Shown: positions 1-9,101, counted from the first letter of the stretch. The stretch: 64,000 nucleotides of DNA from Chryseobacterium mulctrae (GCF_006175945.1 NZ_VAJL01000001.1:3791001-3855000); one strand, 5' to 3'. Translations and numbers: made by a program. The notes: generated by a model not told the origin, from the letters alone.

Positions 1-1
1 T

Positions 2-163
2 CCGGCAGTGTACACTTTATTGCTGTTTTTCTGCTTTGTTGGCATCAATTTTATCGACAAAAAAAGAAATTATGGACAGATTTTAATTTTTTTAGCAATA
101 ATTAATTCACTGATCATGGTTTTTTCTTACTTTTATAAACATTTTATTATTCATTTAAACTAA
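2..163 (+). CDS. C-terminal fragment of a membrane protein
   Basis: The window opens inside a gene; only its last 53 codons are visible, read in frame 2 and ending at TAA 161-163. The fragment has two hydrophobic stretches, roughly residues 3-17 and 28-47, separated by a short basic loop (DKKRNYGQ), so it looks like the end of a polytopic inner-membrane protein. It lies 18 bp upstream of the next gene and is probably co-transcribed with it. I cannot assign a family from this piece. Confidence 0.6.
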   Translation, partial: PAVYTLLLFFCFVGINFIDKKRNYGQILIFLAIINSLIMVFSYFYKHFIIHLN

Positions 164-181
164 ACATTAAAAAAACAAATT

Positions 182-514
182 ATGAATCAACAAAAATTAC
201 CTAATGCTACGGCAGTACTTGTTTTAGGAATTGTTTCTATCGTCGGATGCTGTTGTTACGGTGTTTTGGGGCTAATTGCCGGAATTATCGGACTTGTACT
301 TTACAAAAAAGACAATGCGTTGTACCAAAGTAATCCAACTTTATATTCTGATTACAATAACCTTAATACCGGAAGAATTCTTTGTATTATTGGTTTGATC
401 CTTAGCGCACTTTATCTTGTTTTAAATATTGTGATGATTGCTGTTTTCGGATGGGATGCACTTTCAGATCAGGAATTGATGCAGGAACGTATCAGAGAAA
501 TGATGGGACAATAA
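182..514 (+). CDS. CCC-motif small membrane protein (DUF4190-like)
   Basis: This is a 110-residue protein with two hydrophobic helices (about residues 11-40 and 62-90). The first contains a Cys-Cys-Cys run followed by a Gly-rich stretch (VGCCCYGVLGLIAG), the signature of the small CCC-motif membrane proteins common in Flavobacteriia. An NPTLYSDYNNLNTGRI loop joins the helices and the C-terminus is polar. No enzymatic motif is visible and the function is unknown. A strong terminator follows, so the gene closes a short operon with the fragment upstream. Confidence 0.8.
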   Translation: MNQQKLPNATAVLVLGIVSIVGCCCYGVLGLIAGIIGLVLYKKDNALYQSNPTLYSDYNNLNTGRILCIIGLILSALYLVLNIVMIAVFGWDALSDQELMQERIREMMGQ

Positions 515-536
515 TAAGTCTTAATTAAGAATAGAG

Positions 537-566
537 AAGGCTGCAATATTTTTTGCAGCCTTTCTT
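537..566 (+). terminator. Rho-independent terminator
   Basis: A perfect 10-bp stem (AAGGCTGCAA / TTGCAGCCTT) with a 6-nt loop is followed by TTTCTT. It sits 23 bp after the CCC-motif gene. Confidence 0.85.
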
Positions 567-605
567 GTTTAATTTAATTATTTTTAAACCTGAAATGTTT
601 GATTG

Positions 606-1190
606 ATGGAAAATTACACTGAGAAAAAACTGACGATTGATTTAAAGAAAGCAAATATTTATTCGCTGAAAATATTGTTGTATTCGTGTGTTGTTTTTCT
701 AATTCCTTATGTTTTTCTTTGGCAATATCAGTTCAGTTTCGAGCATTTTACAGCAACCTTTAAGAGACTTATAGAAAAGTATACTTTCTTAAGTGGATTT
801 ATTCCCATGTTTTTTATCGTTTTGGGAATTGTTTTACATGAACTTATTCACGGACTTACTTTTTTGCCTTTTTGTAAAAACGGTTTTAAATCAATAAAGT
901 TTGGTTTTATGAAGCAATATCTTACCCCTTATTGTCATTGCAAAGAACCTTTAAAGCTAAAATATTATAGAATAGGAGTTATAATGCCTGCAATTATTCT
1001 GGGTTTTATACCTTCAGTTTGGGCAATCGTTACGGGCAATTTTTATCTTTTGTGCTTTGGGATTTTCTTTATCATGGGAGCAGCAGGAGATTTTATGATT
1101 TTAATGACTTTAAAAAATGAAAACCCTGAAGATTTGGTTTTAGACCATCCAAGTGAAGCTGGTTGCTTTGTTTATACAGCAAAAGAGTAA
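606..1190 (+). CDS. DUF3267 putative zinc metalloprotease
   Basis: This 194-residue polytopic protein carries an HELIH zinc-protease motif (H78, E79, H82) at the end of a hydrophobic helix. A later helix contains GDFMILMTL, followed by LDHPSEAG, a plausible third-ligand region. That layout matches the DUF3267 (M50-like) family of integral-membrane zincins. The substrate is unknown. I place the start at ATG 606, because the TTG three bases earlier gives only one extra residue. The gene stands alone between a terminator and a convergent transporter gene. The family call is firm; protease activity is inferred from the motif. Confidence 0.78.
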   Translation: MENYTEKKLTIDLKKANIYSLKILLYSCVVFLIPYVFLWQYQFSFEHFTATFKRLIEKYTFLSGFIPMFFIVLGIVLHELIHGLTFLPFCKNGFKSIKFGFMKQYLTPYCHCKEPLKLKYYRIGVIMPAIILGFIPSVWAIVTGNFYLLCFGIFFIMGAAGDFMILMTLKNENPEDLVLDHPSEAGCFVYTAKE

Positions 1191-1218
1191 TCTTATTTAA
1201 ACCCAATTCAGTTTAAAT

Positions 1219-2418
1219 TTAAGCCTCATTCAGTTTCTTTACGTTTGATTTTTTCTTTAAGAAATAAGCCAGTCCCAATCCGATGAAAACCATTGCCGCA
1301 CTGAACGGAAAGATAAACTGCATTCCGAAAAAATCGGCAACACTTCCGATTATCGGGCCTGCAACACCTAAAGAAATATCAATAAAAAGTCCGTAACCTG
1401 CCAAAGCAGAACCTTGGCTCGATGGTGAAACACTCTTGATAGCAACAACACCAAGCGCAGGAAATATTAGTGAAAATCCTAATCCTGTAACACCGGCTCC
1501 AACCAAAGCCATTTGAGCGTTGGTTGCAAAAGCAATAATTAAAAGCCCGATGGTTTCTACAAAAAGACAGGCAATGGCAACTTTTATTCCGCCATAATTA
1601 TTGATAACATTGCTGAAAACCAATCTTCCGGCTACAAATAATCCTCCGAAGATACTTAAACACAAAGCACCATTATTCCAATGAAAATAATTGTAATATA
1701 ATGTGATGAATGTAGAAATACTTGCAAAACCGATTCCTCCTAAAGCCAGACAAACTCCAAAAGGAGCAACTTTTCCAAGAACTTTCCAGAAAGATTGGTT
1801 TTCTTGTGGGTTGAGGTTGGTTTTGTTTTCTTTAGTTTTAGCAAAGAAAAATCCGAGAATTCCTAAGATGATAGAGAGAATTCCAATGCCATACAAACTG
1901 TATGCATGCTCAATTACAATCCCTAAAGAAGCTCCGATTGCCAAAGCTCCGTAACAGGCAACTCCGTTGTAGGAAATGATTTTTGCAGTATGTTTTTCGC
2001 CTAAATCCATAATCGCCCAGTTGATCGGGCTTGCTCCAACCATACCTTCTGCACAACCTGTTAAAAGTCTGGTAATGACCAAAAATGCAAGGCTTAGTAT
2101 CGGTGAAAATTTAAAATAGTAAGCAAGAATAAGAAAAATTCCGGTTAAAGAAAAACCAATCATACTAAATAAAACTGCTGGTTTCGGACCTTTTCCATCA
2201 ATGATTTTTCCGGAATATGCTCTCAAGAAAAATGTAGAAATATATTGTAAACTAATTACTATGCCTGCAATTAAAAGGCTATATCCTAAACTTTTGGTGA
2301 TGAAAATCGGCAAAACCGAAAGTGATAGACCGATAATAAAATATCCTACAAAAGTAAAAGATACATAAGAAATAAGTTTAAGATTGATATTTTTGGGTGG
2401 ATTTATTGAACTGTCCAT
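1219..2418 (-). CDS. MFS transporter, YfcJ/YhhS (UPF0226) type
   Basis: This is a 12-helix major-facilitator protein of about 399 residues. It shares blocks with the E. coli YfcJ/YhhS exporters: an NGxxxYGALAIGASLG segment in helix 5, FGGLFVAGRLVF with GGIKVAIACL in the second half, and GFSLIFPALGV near the end. Its substrate is unknown; arabinose-like or drug efflux is typical of the clade. The frame stays open upstream to a TTG at 2478, but a TAnnTTTG box (TATCTTTG on the minus strand, 2447-2440) lies inside that extension, about 20 bp before ATG 2418. Homologues as I recall them also begin near the NINLKLISY segment, so I choose 2418. Confidence 0.8.
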   Translation of the reverse strand: MDSSINPPKNINLKLISYVSFTFVGYFIIGLSLSVLPIFITKSLGYSLLIAGIVISLQYISTFFLRAYSGKIIDGKGPKPAVLFSMIGFSLTGIFLILAYYFKFSPILSLAFLVITRLLTGCAEGMVGASPINWAIMDLGEKHTAKIISYNGVACYGALAIGASLGIVIEHAYSLYGIGILSIILGILGFFFAKTKENKTNLNPQENQSFWKVLGKVAPFGVCLALGGIGFASISTFITLYYNYFHWNNGALCLSIFGGLFVAGRLVFSNVINNYGGIKVAIACLFVETIGLLIIAFATNAQMALVGAGVTGLGFSLIFPALGVVAIKSVSPSSQGSALAGYGLFIDISLGVAGPIIGSVADFFGMQFIFPFSAAMVFIGLGLAYFLKKKSNVKKLNEA

Positions 2419-2592
2419 GTGATGAAAAAAATTAAGCTGCAAAGATACAGCGATATTATTTTTCATATTCGGTCTCAAAGGTTAAAAAAAAGATAAGATT
2501 TAACATACTGTAAGAGTGTCAGAAGTTTTATATTGGTTTTCATTTCATATAATTTCAATTATCTTTGTTTCTCTTAAAAAAATCATCAGTAC

Positions 2593-3423
2593 ATGGAAAA
2601 CTCAAAATATCCGAAATATATTTTCGACTGGATTGGAGGTCTCATCCTATTGGCAGGATATATTTTTGGAAGTTTGTTGGTAGGTTTTGTAGGACTTGCA
2701 GGGAAATTTATTTTTAAATTAGATTTTATGCAGAAGCCCTGGTTTATGATGTTTGCCAATGCTGTCGTTTTCTGTCTGATTATTTGGGCATTTGATTTTT
2801 TAATAGTACGCCAGAAAACGGGAAAGAAATTGAATTTTAATTTTTCGCCCACCAATTTTTCTACCTATCTCCTGATTTTTCCGATGATGCTCGGAATGAT
2901 GTTTGTCGGTGAGTTTATCACTTCACAAATTCCTACTACCGGACCTTTTTTCGGAGATTTTTATGAGTTTTTTGAAAACCTGTTGGCGGGGCTTACCGAT
3001 GATCCTGTAGTGATGGTCATTACTGCTGTGATTATGGCTCCGATTTTTGAAGAAATTATTTTCCGCGGAATCATCCAGAAAGGAATGATTAATAACGGAG
3101 TTAAGCCATGGAAAGCAATACTTTTAGCAAGTGTTCTTTTTGGTTTGATACACGGAAATCCGTGGCAGTTTGTTGGAGCAACTTTGTTGGGAACGGTCTT
3201 AGGATTGGTTTATTATAAAACAAAATCTCTGCTTTTACCAATGCTTTTGCATGGTTTTAATAATCTTTGCTCTGCAATCTTAATATTTTATACTAAAAAA
3301 GAAAGCTTTGCAGAAGCCTTTAAAATGCAGGAATGGATGATTCTGGCAATCGGAATTGTATTGTTTTCTATATTTTTCTATCTATTTACATTTAGAAATA
3401 AAGTGCGTTATTCTGAAATTTAA
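2593..3423 (+). CDS. CPBP family intramembrane metalloprotease
   Basis: This 276-residue protein has about seven or eight hydrophobic helices and the full CPBP (CAAX protease, Abi) signature. The Glu-Glu pair with Arg is in EEIIFRG (E153, E154, R158), the second motif is FGLIHGN, and LLHGFNN supplies the third. Bacterial members process prenylated or membrane-embedded substrates, or act in bacteriocin self-immunity; nothing nearby points to a specific role. A -7-like TATCTTTG at 2560-2567 lies 26 bp before the ATG and is divergent to the MFS gene. Following DNA to 3542 is AT-rich with no clear terminator. Confidence 0.88.
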   Translation: MENSKYPKYIFDWIGGLILLAGYIFGSLLVGFVGLAGKFIFKLDFMQKPWFMMFANAVVFCLIIWAFDFLIVRQKTGKKLNFNFSPTNFSTYLLIFPMMLGMMFVGEFITSQIPTTGPFFGDFYEFFENLLAGLTDDPVVMVITAVIMAPIFEEIIFRGIIQKGMINNGVKPWKAILLASVLFGLIHGNPWQFVGATLLGTVLGLVYYKTKSLLLPMLLHGFNNLCSAILIFYTKKESFAEAFKMQEWMILAIGIVLFSIFFYLFTFRNKVRYSEI

Positions 3424-3542
3424 ATTCAATTTAAAAATACAAATCATACGAATGTTCTTTCAAGTTACACAACAATAATCTTGTGGATTTGCGGATCATA
3501 TTTGTGAATTTTGTATTTAAATAAACATATAAAAAATTAAAA

Positions 3543-4112
3543 ATGGAAATATTAGTTGCTACACACAACCTCCATAAAAAAGAAGAAATTCAACAGATTT
3601 TAGGAAATGATTTTACGGTAAAAAGTCTTACCGATTATGATATTCACGACGAAATCATTGAAGACGGAGACTCTTTCAACGCCAATGCTTTAATTAAAGC
3701 AAAATATTGCTTTGAAAAAACAGGTATTCCAAGTTTGGGAGACGACAGCGGTTTGGTTGTAGAGTCTTTAGATGGAAGACCCGGAATTTTTTCGGCAAGA
3801 TATGCGGGAGATCACGATTTTGCTAAAAATATCGAAAAAGTTTTAGGCGAAATGGAAAATGTTGAAAACAGAAAAGCTTATTTCATCACGGTATTATGTT
3901 ATTATGATGCAAACGGCGCTCAATATTTTGACGGAAGAGTTCACGGAAATTTATTGACAGAAAATAAAGGACATCAAGGTTTTGGTTACGATCCTATTTT
4001 CGTTCCAGAAGGATATGATATTACTTTTGCAGAAATGAATCCTGAAGACAAAAACAAAATCAGTCATAGAAAACAGGCATTAGATTTGTTTTTGGATTTT
4101 TTGAAAGATTAG
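3543..4112 (+). CDS. rdgB: XTP/dITP diphosphatase (non-canonical purine NTP pyrophosphatase)
   Basis: This is a 189-residue Ham1/RdgB enzyme, the usual family length. It removes ITP, dITP and XTP from the nucleotide pool by hydrolysis to the monophosphate and pyrophosphate. The N-terminal ATHNxxKKEE nucleotide-binding segment, the SLGDDSGLVVESLDGRPGIFSARYAG core with catalytic Asp residues, the GFGYDPIFVPEG loop and a C-terminal ISHRKQAL motif are all present. The TAG stop overlaps the first GGTTAA unit of the repeat that follows. Function is firm by family. Confidence 0.95.
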   Translation: MEILVATHNLHKKEEIQQILGNDFTVKSLTDYDIHDEIIEDGDSFNANALIKAKYCFEKTGIPSLGDDSGLVVESLDGRPGIFSARYAGDHDFAKNIEKVLGEMENVENRKAYFITVLCYYDANGAQYFDGRVHGNLLTENKGHQGFGYDPIFVPEGYDITFAEMNPEDKNKISHRKQALDLFLDFLKD

Positions 4113-4145
4113 GTTAAGGTTAAGGTTAAGGTTAAGGTTAAGGTT
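4112..4145 (+). repeat. GGTTAA hexamer tandem repeat
   Basis: Five perfect GGTTAA units plus GGTT begin in the rdgB stop codon. At 4197-4233 lies a pyrimidine-rich tract of degenerate CAACCT/CAATCT-like hexamers, which is the opposite strand of a related array. The two could pair imperfectly between rdgB and rnz. The array resembles telomeric DNA only superficially; it is an intergenic microsatellite. Confidence 0.85.
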
Positions 4146-4265
4146 GCAAAAACTTTGAATTTTAAAAGAACTTTATTTTAAATTGATTTTAAAACTTAGA
4201 CTCAGCCTCAATCTCATTTTCAACCTCAACGTTTTGTTGTACATTTGCTTTAATAAACTATTGAT

Positions 4266-5180
4266 TTGAGTACTTATTTAACGATATTAGGCTTTAACTC
4301 GGCAATACCTACGATTAATACTTCACCTACAGCTCAACTTCTAGAAATGGAAGAAAGATGTTTTTTGATTGATTGTGGTGAAGGAACACAGGTACAGCTG
4401 AGAAAAGCAAAGGCAAGATTTTCAAAAATAAATCATATTTTTATATCACATCTTCATGGCGATCACTGTTTTGGTTTGCCCGGTTTAATAGCTTCTTTCC
4501 GACTTTTGGGAAGAGAAACTCCGTTGCATGTTTATGGCCCGAAAGGAATCAAAAAAATGCTGGACACTATTTTTACCATTACTGAAACGCACCGAGGTTT
4601 TGAGGTTGTATGTCATGAACTGGACAAAGATTATTCAGAAAAAATCTATGAAGATAATAGGGTAGAAGTATTCACCATCCCTTTGGATCACAGGATCTAC
4701 TGTAACGGATATCTGTTTAAGGAAAAACCAAAAGACCGACATATCAATATGGAGGAGGTCTCAAAATATTCAGAAATTGAGACTTGTGATTATCATAATT
4801 TGAAAGCAGGAAAAGATTTTGTTTTGAGTGACGGATACGTTCTTAAAAATGAAGTTCTAACAACAACTCCGGCCCCGTCAGTTTCTTATGCCTTTTGTAG
4901 CGATACAAGATATTTGGAATCTGTGATTCCGATTATTAAAAATGTAACAGTTTTGTATCATGAGTCTACATTTTTGCACGATCTGAAAGAAATGGCAGAT
5001 TATACAGGTCATACAACAGCTTTGGAAGCAGCAACGATTGCAAAAAAAGCTGAAGTTGAAAAATTGATTTTAGGACATTTTTCTAACCGATATGGCGATT
5101 TAACGGTCTTTACAGATGAAGCGAGAACTGTTTTTCCAAATTCTTATCTTCCAAAAGCTTTGGAATGCGTGAAAATTTAA
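4266..5180 (+). CDS. rnz: Ribonuclease Z
   Basis: This is a 304-residue metallo-beta-lactamase-fold nuclease, the short form of RNase Z, which trims 3' trailers of tRNA precursors. The zinc motif HLHGDH (H62, H64, D66, H67) is intact. An LPGLIASFRLLGR flap follows, then CSDTRY and the histidines of HTTALEA and LGHFSNRY. The best start is TTG 4266, because no ATG or GTG lies in frame nearby and the family begins at the first strand (STYLTILGFNSA). The gene heads a three-gene run: the next ORF starts 7 bp after its stop. Confidence 0.93.
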   Translation: MSTYLTILGFNSAIPTINTSPTAQLLEMEERCFLIDCGEGTQVQLRKAKARFSKINHIFISHLHGDHCFGLPGLIASFRLLGRETPLHVYGPKGIKKMLDTIFTITETHRGFEVVCHELDKDYSEKIYEDNRVEVFTIPLDHRIYCNGYLFKEKPKDRHINMEEVSKYSEIETCDYHNLKAGKDFVLSDGYVLKNEVLTTTPAPSVSYAFCSDTRYLESVIPIIKNVTVLYHESTFLHDLKEMADYTGHTTALEAATIAKKAEVEKLILGHFSNRYGDLTVFTDEARTVFPNSYLPKALECVKI

Positions 5181-5187
5181 AAGAGTT

Positions 5188-5955
5188 ATGTATTTTTCAG
5201 AATTAAAAGATTTTCTTGATGAGAAAGCGGATATTTACAATAATCTTGAATTTATTCAGGATGATCCGGTTCAGATTCCACACCGTTTTTCGCTGAAACA
5301 GGATATTGAAATTGCTGGTTTTTTGGCGGCAACAATTTCCTGGGGAAACAGAAAATCGATTATTAAATCTGCTGAAAAGATTCTTGATGTCATGGGAAAT
5401 TCTCCGTATGATTTTGTGATGAATTATTCTGAGAAGGATTTAGATTATATTAAAGACAAAAGCATTCACCGAACTTTTAACGGAGAAGATTTTGCTTATT
5501 TTATTAGGCAGTTTCATGAAATTTATAAGGAAAATAAAAGTCTTGAAAATCTGTTTTTACTTAATGATGAAGAAAGTAATTTTTATCACTCGATAGAAAG
5601 ATTCAGACAAAAGTTTTTAGGGATTGAAAAACACAGAACGCATAAGCATGTAAGTTCACCTTATAAAAATTCGTCTTCAAAAAGGATTATCATGTTTTTG
5701 CGATGGATGACCAGAAAAGACAACCGTGGCGTAGATTTTGGAATCTGGCAAAATATTGATCAGAAATTTTTATCAATTCCTTTGGATGTACATACAGGAA
5801 ATATATCCAGAAAATTAGGCTTGATTTCAAGAACACAGAATGACTGGAAAACCGTTGAAGAATTAGATTTAGTTATTAGAAAATTTGACGAAAACGATCC
5901 TGCAAAATATGATTTTGCTCTGTTTGGATTGGGCGTAACGAAAGAATTATTTTAA
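5188..5955 (+). CDS. TIGR02757 (DUF2400) family protein
   Basis: This 255-residue protein matches the TIGR02757 family, conserved in Bacteroidota and spirochaetes, with landmarks AATISWGNRKSI, a HRTFNGEDFAYF block, FLRWMTRKD and a terminal FALFGLGV. Family length is normal. The helical pattern resembles HhH-GPD DNA glycosylases, and the C-terminal DVHTGNISRKLGL segment recalls their substrate-pocket region, but no reaction has been assigned that I know of. It follows rnz by 7 bp and precedes the next ORF by 10 bp, so the three are probably one transcript. Confidence 0.85.
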   Translation: MYFSELKDFLDEKADIYNNLEFIQDDPVQIPHRFSLKQDIEIAGFLAATISWGNRKSIIKSAEKILDVMGNSPYDFVMNYSEKDLDYIKDKSIHRTFNGEDFAYFIRQFHEIYKENKSLENLFLLNDEESNFYHSIERFRQKFLGIEKHRTHKHVSSPYKNSSSKRIIMFLRWMTRKDNRGVDFGIWQNIDQKFLSIPLDVHTGNISRKLGLISRTQNDWKTVEELDLVIRKFDENDPAKYDFALFGLGVTKELF

Positions 5956-5965
5956 ACAAAAAATA

Positions 5966-6517
5966 ATGAAAACACCACACGAAAAAATAGAATTTCTTGA
6001 GAGAATGGCAGATGGAATCACCTCGTGGATTGGTTCTATACCGTCTCTCATTATTCATACCTTACTTTTTATTACCTCTTTTTTATTACCGGTTTTTGGG
6101 ATTGTAGATGTTGATAAAATGCTGCTTGTTTTAACAACGGTTTTGTCATTGGAAGCCATTTATCTTTCAATTTTGATTCAGATGTCTGTTAATAAAAGTC
6201 ATGAAAAAATTGAAGATATTCAGGAAGATATTGAAGAAATTAGTGAAGACATCGAAGATATTCAGGAAGATATCGAGGAAATCAGCGAAGATCTTGAGGA
6301 AATTAGCGAAGATATCGAAGAAATTAGTGAAGACATTGAAGATATCCAGGAAGATATTGAAGAAATCAACGAAGATGAAGATGATGAAGATCATAACGAA
6401 AGAGCCAAAAAAGCAATTCTTAAAAGCAATGTAAGCTCTAATAAAAATGAAATACGATTTTTAAAAGATAAAATTGCAGAACTTCAACATAAAATTGATG
6501 AGCTTAAAAAAGATTAA
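5966..6517 (+). CDS. Two-helix membrane protein with acidic heptad repeat
   Basis: This 183-residue protein has two membrane helices (about residues 25-45 and 50-72). A highly regular acidic region follows (about 80-143) built from eight heptads of EDIEEIS, EDIEDIQ and EDLEEIS, then an EDEDDED run and a C-terminal basic/hydrophobic coiled coil. The helix pair and following basic residues loosely resemble DUF1003 proteins. The heptads keep Ile at positions 3 and 6, so a long cytoplasmic coiled coil is expected. No enzymatic motif is present. It is last in the rnz operon and ends at a good terminator. The repeat makes long false ORFs in other frames. Confidence 0.75.
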   Translation: MKTPHEKIEFLERMADGITSWIGSIPSLIIHTLLFITSFLLPVFGIVDVDKMLLVLTTVLSLEAIYLSILIQMSVNKSHEKIEDIQEDIEEISEDIEDIQEDIEEISEDLEEISEDIEEISEDIEDIQEDIEEINEDEDDEDHNERAKKAILKSNVSSNKNEIRFLKDKIAELQHKIDELKKD

Positions 6518-6546
6518 TTATATCTAAATTTAATCTAAAACATTAA

Positions 6547-6578
6547 AAAAGATTAATCGTACTGATTAGTCTTTTTTT
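6547..6578 (+). terminator. Rho-independent terminator
   Basis: A 12-bp stem (AAAAGATTAATC / GATTAGTCTTTT, one T-G wobble) with a 5-nt loop runs into a T tract. It closes the rnz operon. Confidence 0.8.
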
Positions 6579-6650
6579 AATATAATTCAATTGAATTTCA
6601 TTATAATTTTAAGTATATGAATGTGTTGTTTTTAATGATAATGGTAATTG

Positions 6651-6682
6651 TTTGTTTTAAATCGATTAAATTGGTATTTTTG
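6651..6682 (+). promoter_or_regulatory. Bacteroidota promoter for the first anchor-L/T9SS gene
   Basis: TTTG (6651-6654) is followed after 20 bp by TATTTTTG (6675-6682), an exact TAnnTTTG -7 element. The start codon is 17 bp further on. The paralogous gene at 9251 has the same -7 octamer at nearly the same distance. Confidence 0.6.
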
Positions 6683-6698
6683 GGCAAACAATTACAAA

Positions 6699-9080
6699 AT
6701 GTTAAATTATAGACTAAACAATTATCTTTTTCTTTTGGTGTTATCGTTTGTATCGACTTCATTATTTTCTCAGAGAAAGCCACCTAAAAATGTGATAACT
6801 GATTTTAATAAAAAAGCGGGAGTATTTATCGATGTAAATGCTGCAGGATATGCACCATCTGCTTACACTGTAGAGCAGCTTGTTAAGAATATTTTGATTA
6901 GTGGAGGTTCTACTTGTTCGATCCCTAATGTATCTAATGTAACGGTTACTCCCACCCAATCAGAGACAAATAATAATAGGTTTTGGGGATACTTTCATAG
7001 AGGAACTACAAACTTTCCATTCAAAGATGGGATTGTTTTAACTACGGGATATGCAAGACAGACCGGAAATGTAGCATCTGCTCAAAATTCTACAGTTACA
7101 GGTGCAGGAATGGATGATGCGGATCTTTTAGTAGCAGTACCCAATCCTAGTACTAATCCTAACGATCATTATAAAGATAATGTAATGTTAGAATTTGATT
7201 TTATACCGAATTCTAATCAGGTAAAATTCAACTATCTTTTCGCATCAGAAGAATATACAAGTGGTTATCCTTGTGAATTCGCAGATGTATTTGCATTATT
7301 AATTAAACCTGTTTCAGGTGGACCTTATGTAAATGTTGCAATATTACCTGGAGGAGCTGGTCCTGTGAATATGATTAATATACATCCTGCTAATCAGGCA
7401 AATGGAACACCTTTATCATGTGGGCCTTCTAATGAAATTTATTTTGGGGGTTATAATTCATCATCTAATATAGTGACCAATTTTGAAGGAAGAACAGTAC
7501 CATTAACTGCTATTGCAACTGTTGTTCCTGGACAGGCTTATCATTTTAAAATGGTTTTGGCTGATTTTAAAGATACTATTTTTGACTCTGCAGTATTTCT
7601 TGAAGGAGGATCTTTTGATATAGGAATTAAGCTTGTTGACGGAACTGGAGCTACGCTACCTGCAAGCATGAATGTATGCGATAATGCACCTCAGACTTTG
7701 GTGGCTCAGCTTTCAGGGATTACAGGAGCAACTTATCAATGGTATAAAGATGGTGTATTAATACCGGGAGCAACAAATGCTACTTATGTTGCTACATCAC
7801 CTGGAGTTTTTACAGTAGTTGTTACAATTCCTGGAAATACTTGCCCGGTTGAAGCAAAAATAACAATCATAGGAGGTACAACTCCCACAGCACAAAATGC
7901 AATTTTAAAACTTTGTACAACGCCTGCTATTAGCAATTTTAATTTAAATGATTCTAAACCGCAAATTAGTACAACAGCAGGAGCGGTATTTCGTTTTTAT
8001 ACAAATCAAGCAGATGCTCAGGCTCAAAATGCCAATTTTATTCCTGAAGCGAATTTAGCTTCATATAACGGAACAGATGGTCAGGTTTTACATGTTGTTG
8101 TATCAAATGGAGGGTTCTGTAGTAAGCTGGTTACTTTAACGTTACATAAAGAAGCGACTCCGGTTGCTCAGCTTGTTGCTACAAAACTGAAAATTTGTTT
8201 AGGTGAATCTGTTACTTTAACTGCTTCTGGAGGTGTTACTTACCAATGGAGTAATTTTACAGGAACTGCAGCTGTACAAACACTTTCGCCAACGCAAACT
8301 ACAACTTATACAGTTTATGCAATCGGTGCGCAGGGATGTAAATCATTGCAGCCTGCAAAGCTTATCGTGGAAGTTGTACCTGCAATTACTTCGAATCTTA
8401 CGGGTGGATTTATTTGCCAGGGAGATAGAATTACTTTAGATGCAGGAGCAGGATCAAATTATATCTATACCTGGAGTACGGGTGCAACTACACAGACTAT
8501 TGTAGCAGAAACTCATGGAATTTATTTTGTAGATATTAGCAATGGAGTTTGTTCTAAAAGATATACAACTGAAGTGAAACAAGCGCTTGTTCCGGAAATA
8601 CTGAATGTTGATTATAACCAGAGCGGTACATTAATCGTTACTGCATCTAATTTGAGCGGTGGTGTACTAGAATATTCAGTAGATAATGGAGTAACTTGGC
8701 AAGGTTCTAAAGTATTTAATAATATTCCGAACAATAAAATAATTTCTATCAGAGTTCGAGTAAAAACGACAAGTTGTGTTGGAGTTTTAGAATATTTTAC
8801 TTTTATTATGCAGAATGTAATTACTCCAAATGGTGATAATGTGAATGATATGATTGATTTCAGAGGGATAAGTGACTACAATAAATTCCAGGCATCAATT
8901 TCAGATCGATATGGTAAAGTGGTATTTAAAGCAGAAAAAACAAGACCTTTTTGGGATGGTTATTTCCAAGGTAAAAAACTGCCGACTGCCTCTTATTGGT
9001 ATCAGGTAATATTTGAAGATCCTGCAAGTAAGCAACTTACTGTAAAAACAGGCTGGATTTTACTTAAGAATTTTGAATAA
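6699..9080 (+). CDS. Secreted choice-of-anchor L protein with T9SS type B tail (paralogue 1)
   Basis: This 793-residue extracellular protein has a Sec signal peptide (hydrophobic LFLLVLSFVSTSLFS, cut near SQ), then a choice-of-anchor L domain (about residues 40-310, with FDFIPNSNQVKFNYLFASEEY and FKMVLADF). Ig/PKD-like repeats with CxGESVTLTASGG and TYQW motifs come next. The C-terminal gliding-motility/T9SS type B sorting domain (NVITPNGDNVNDMIDF, ISDRYGKVVF, ASYWYQVIFED) directs export through the type IX machinery. An ATG-less extension to 6648 is possible, but ATG 6699 sits directly before the signal peptide. The cargo is probably an adhesin or matrix protein; no enzyme motif is seen. Confidence 0.9.
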   Translation: MLNYRLNNYLFLLVLSFVSTSLFSQRKPPKNVITDFNKKAGVFIDVNAAGYAPSAYTVEQLVKNILISGGSTCSIPNVSNVTVTPTQSETNNNRFWGYFHRGTTNFPFKDGIVLTTGYARQTGNVASAQNSTVTGAGMDDADLLVAVPNPSTNPNDHYKDNVMLEFDFIPNSNQVKFNYLFASEEYTSGYPCEFADVFALLIKPVSGGPYVNVAILPGGAGPVNMINIHPANQANGTPLSCGPSNEIYFGGYNSSSNIVTNFEGRTVPLTAIATVVPGQAYHFKMVLADFKDTIFDSAVFLEGGSFDIGIKLVDGTGATLPASMNVCDNAPQTLVAQLSGITGATYQWYKDGVLIPGATNATYVATSPGVFTVVVTIPGNTCPVEAKITIIGGTTPTAQNAILKLCTTPAISNFNLNDSKPQISTTAGAVFRFYTNQADAQAQNANFIPEANLASYNGTDGQVLHVVVSNGGFCSKLVTLTLHKEATPVAQLVATKLKICLGESVTLTASGGVTYQWSNFTGTAAVQTLSPTQTTTYTVYAIGAQGCKSLQPAKLIVEVVPAITSNLTGGFICQGDRITLDAGAGSNYIYTWSTGATTQTIVAETHGIYFVDISNGVCSKRYTTEVKQALVPEILNVDYNQSGTLIVTASNLSGGVLEYSVDNGVTWQGSKVFNNIPNNKIISIRVRVKTTSCVGVLEYFTFIMQNVITPNGDNVNDMIDFRGISDYNKFQASISDRYGKVVFKAEKTRPFWDGYFQGKKLPTASYWYQVIFEDPASKQLTVKTGWILLKNFE

Positions 9081-9101
9081 TATTCAAATGTAACATATTT
9101 T

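Noticed and set aside
2419..2478. Extended N-terminus of the MFS transporter
   Set aside because: A TAnnTTTG promoter element lies inside this stretch, and the transporter family begins near ATG 2418.
4112..4145. Telomere-like GGTTAA repeat as a chromosome end
   Set aside because: Genes continue normally on both sides; the array is a short intergenic microsatellite.
6167..6434. Two overlapping ORFs in other frames within the heptad gene
   Set aside because: They are low-complexity by-products of the 21-bp acidic repeat and have no start context or plausible protein.
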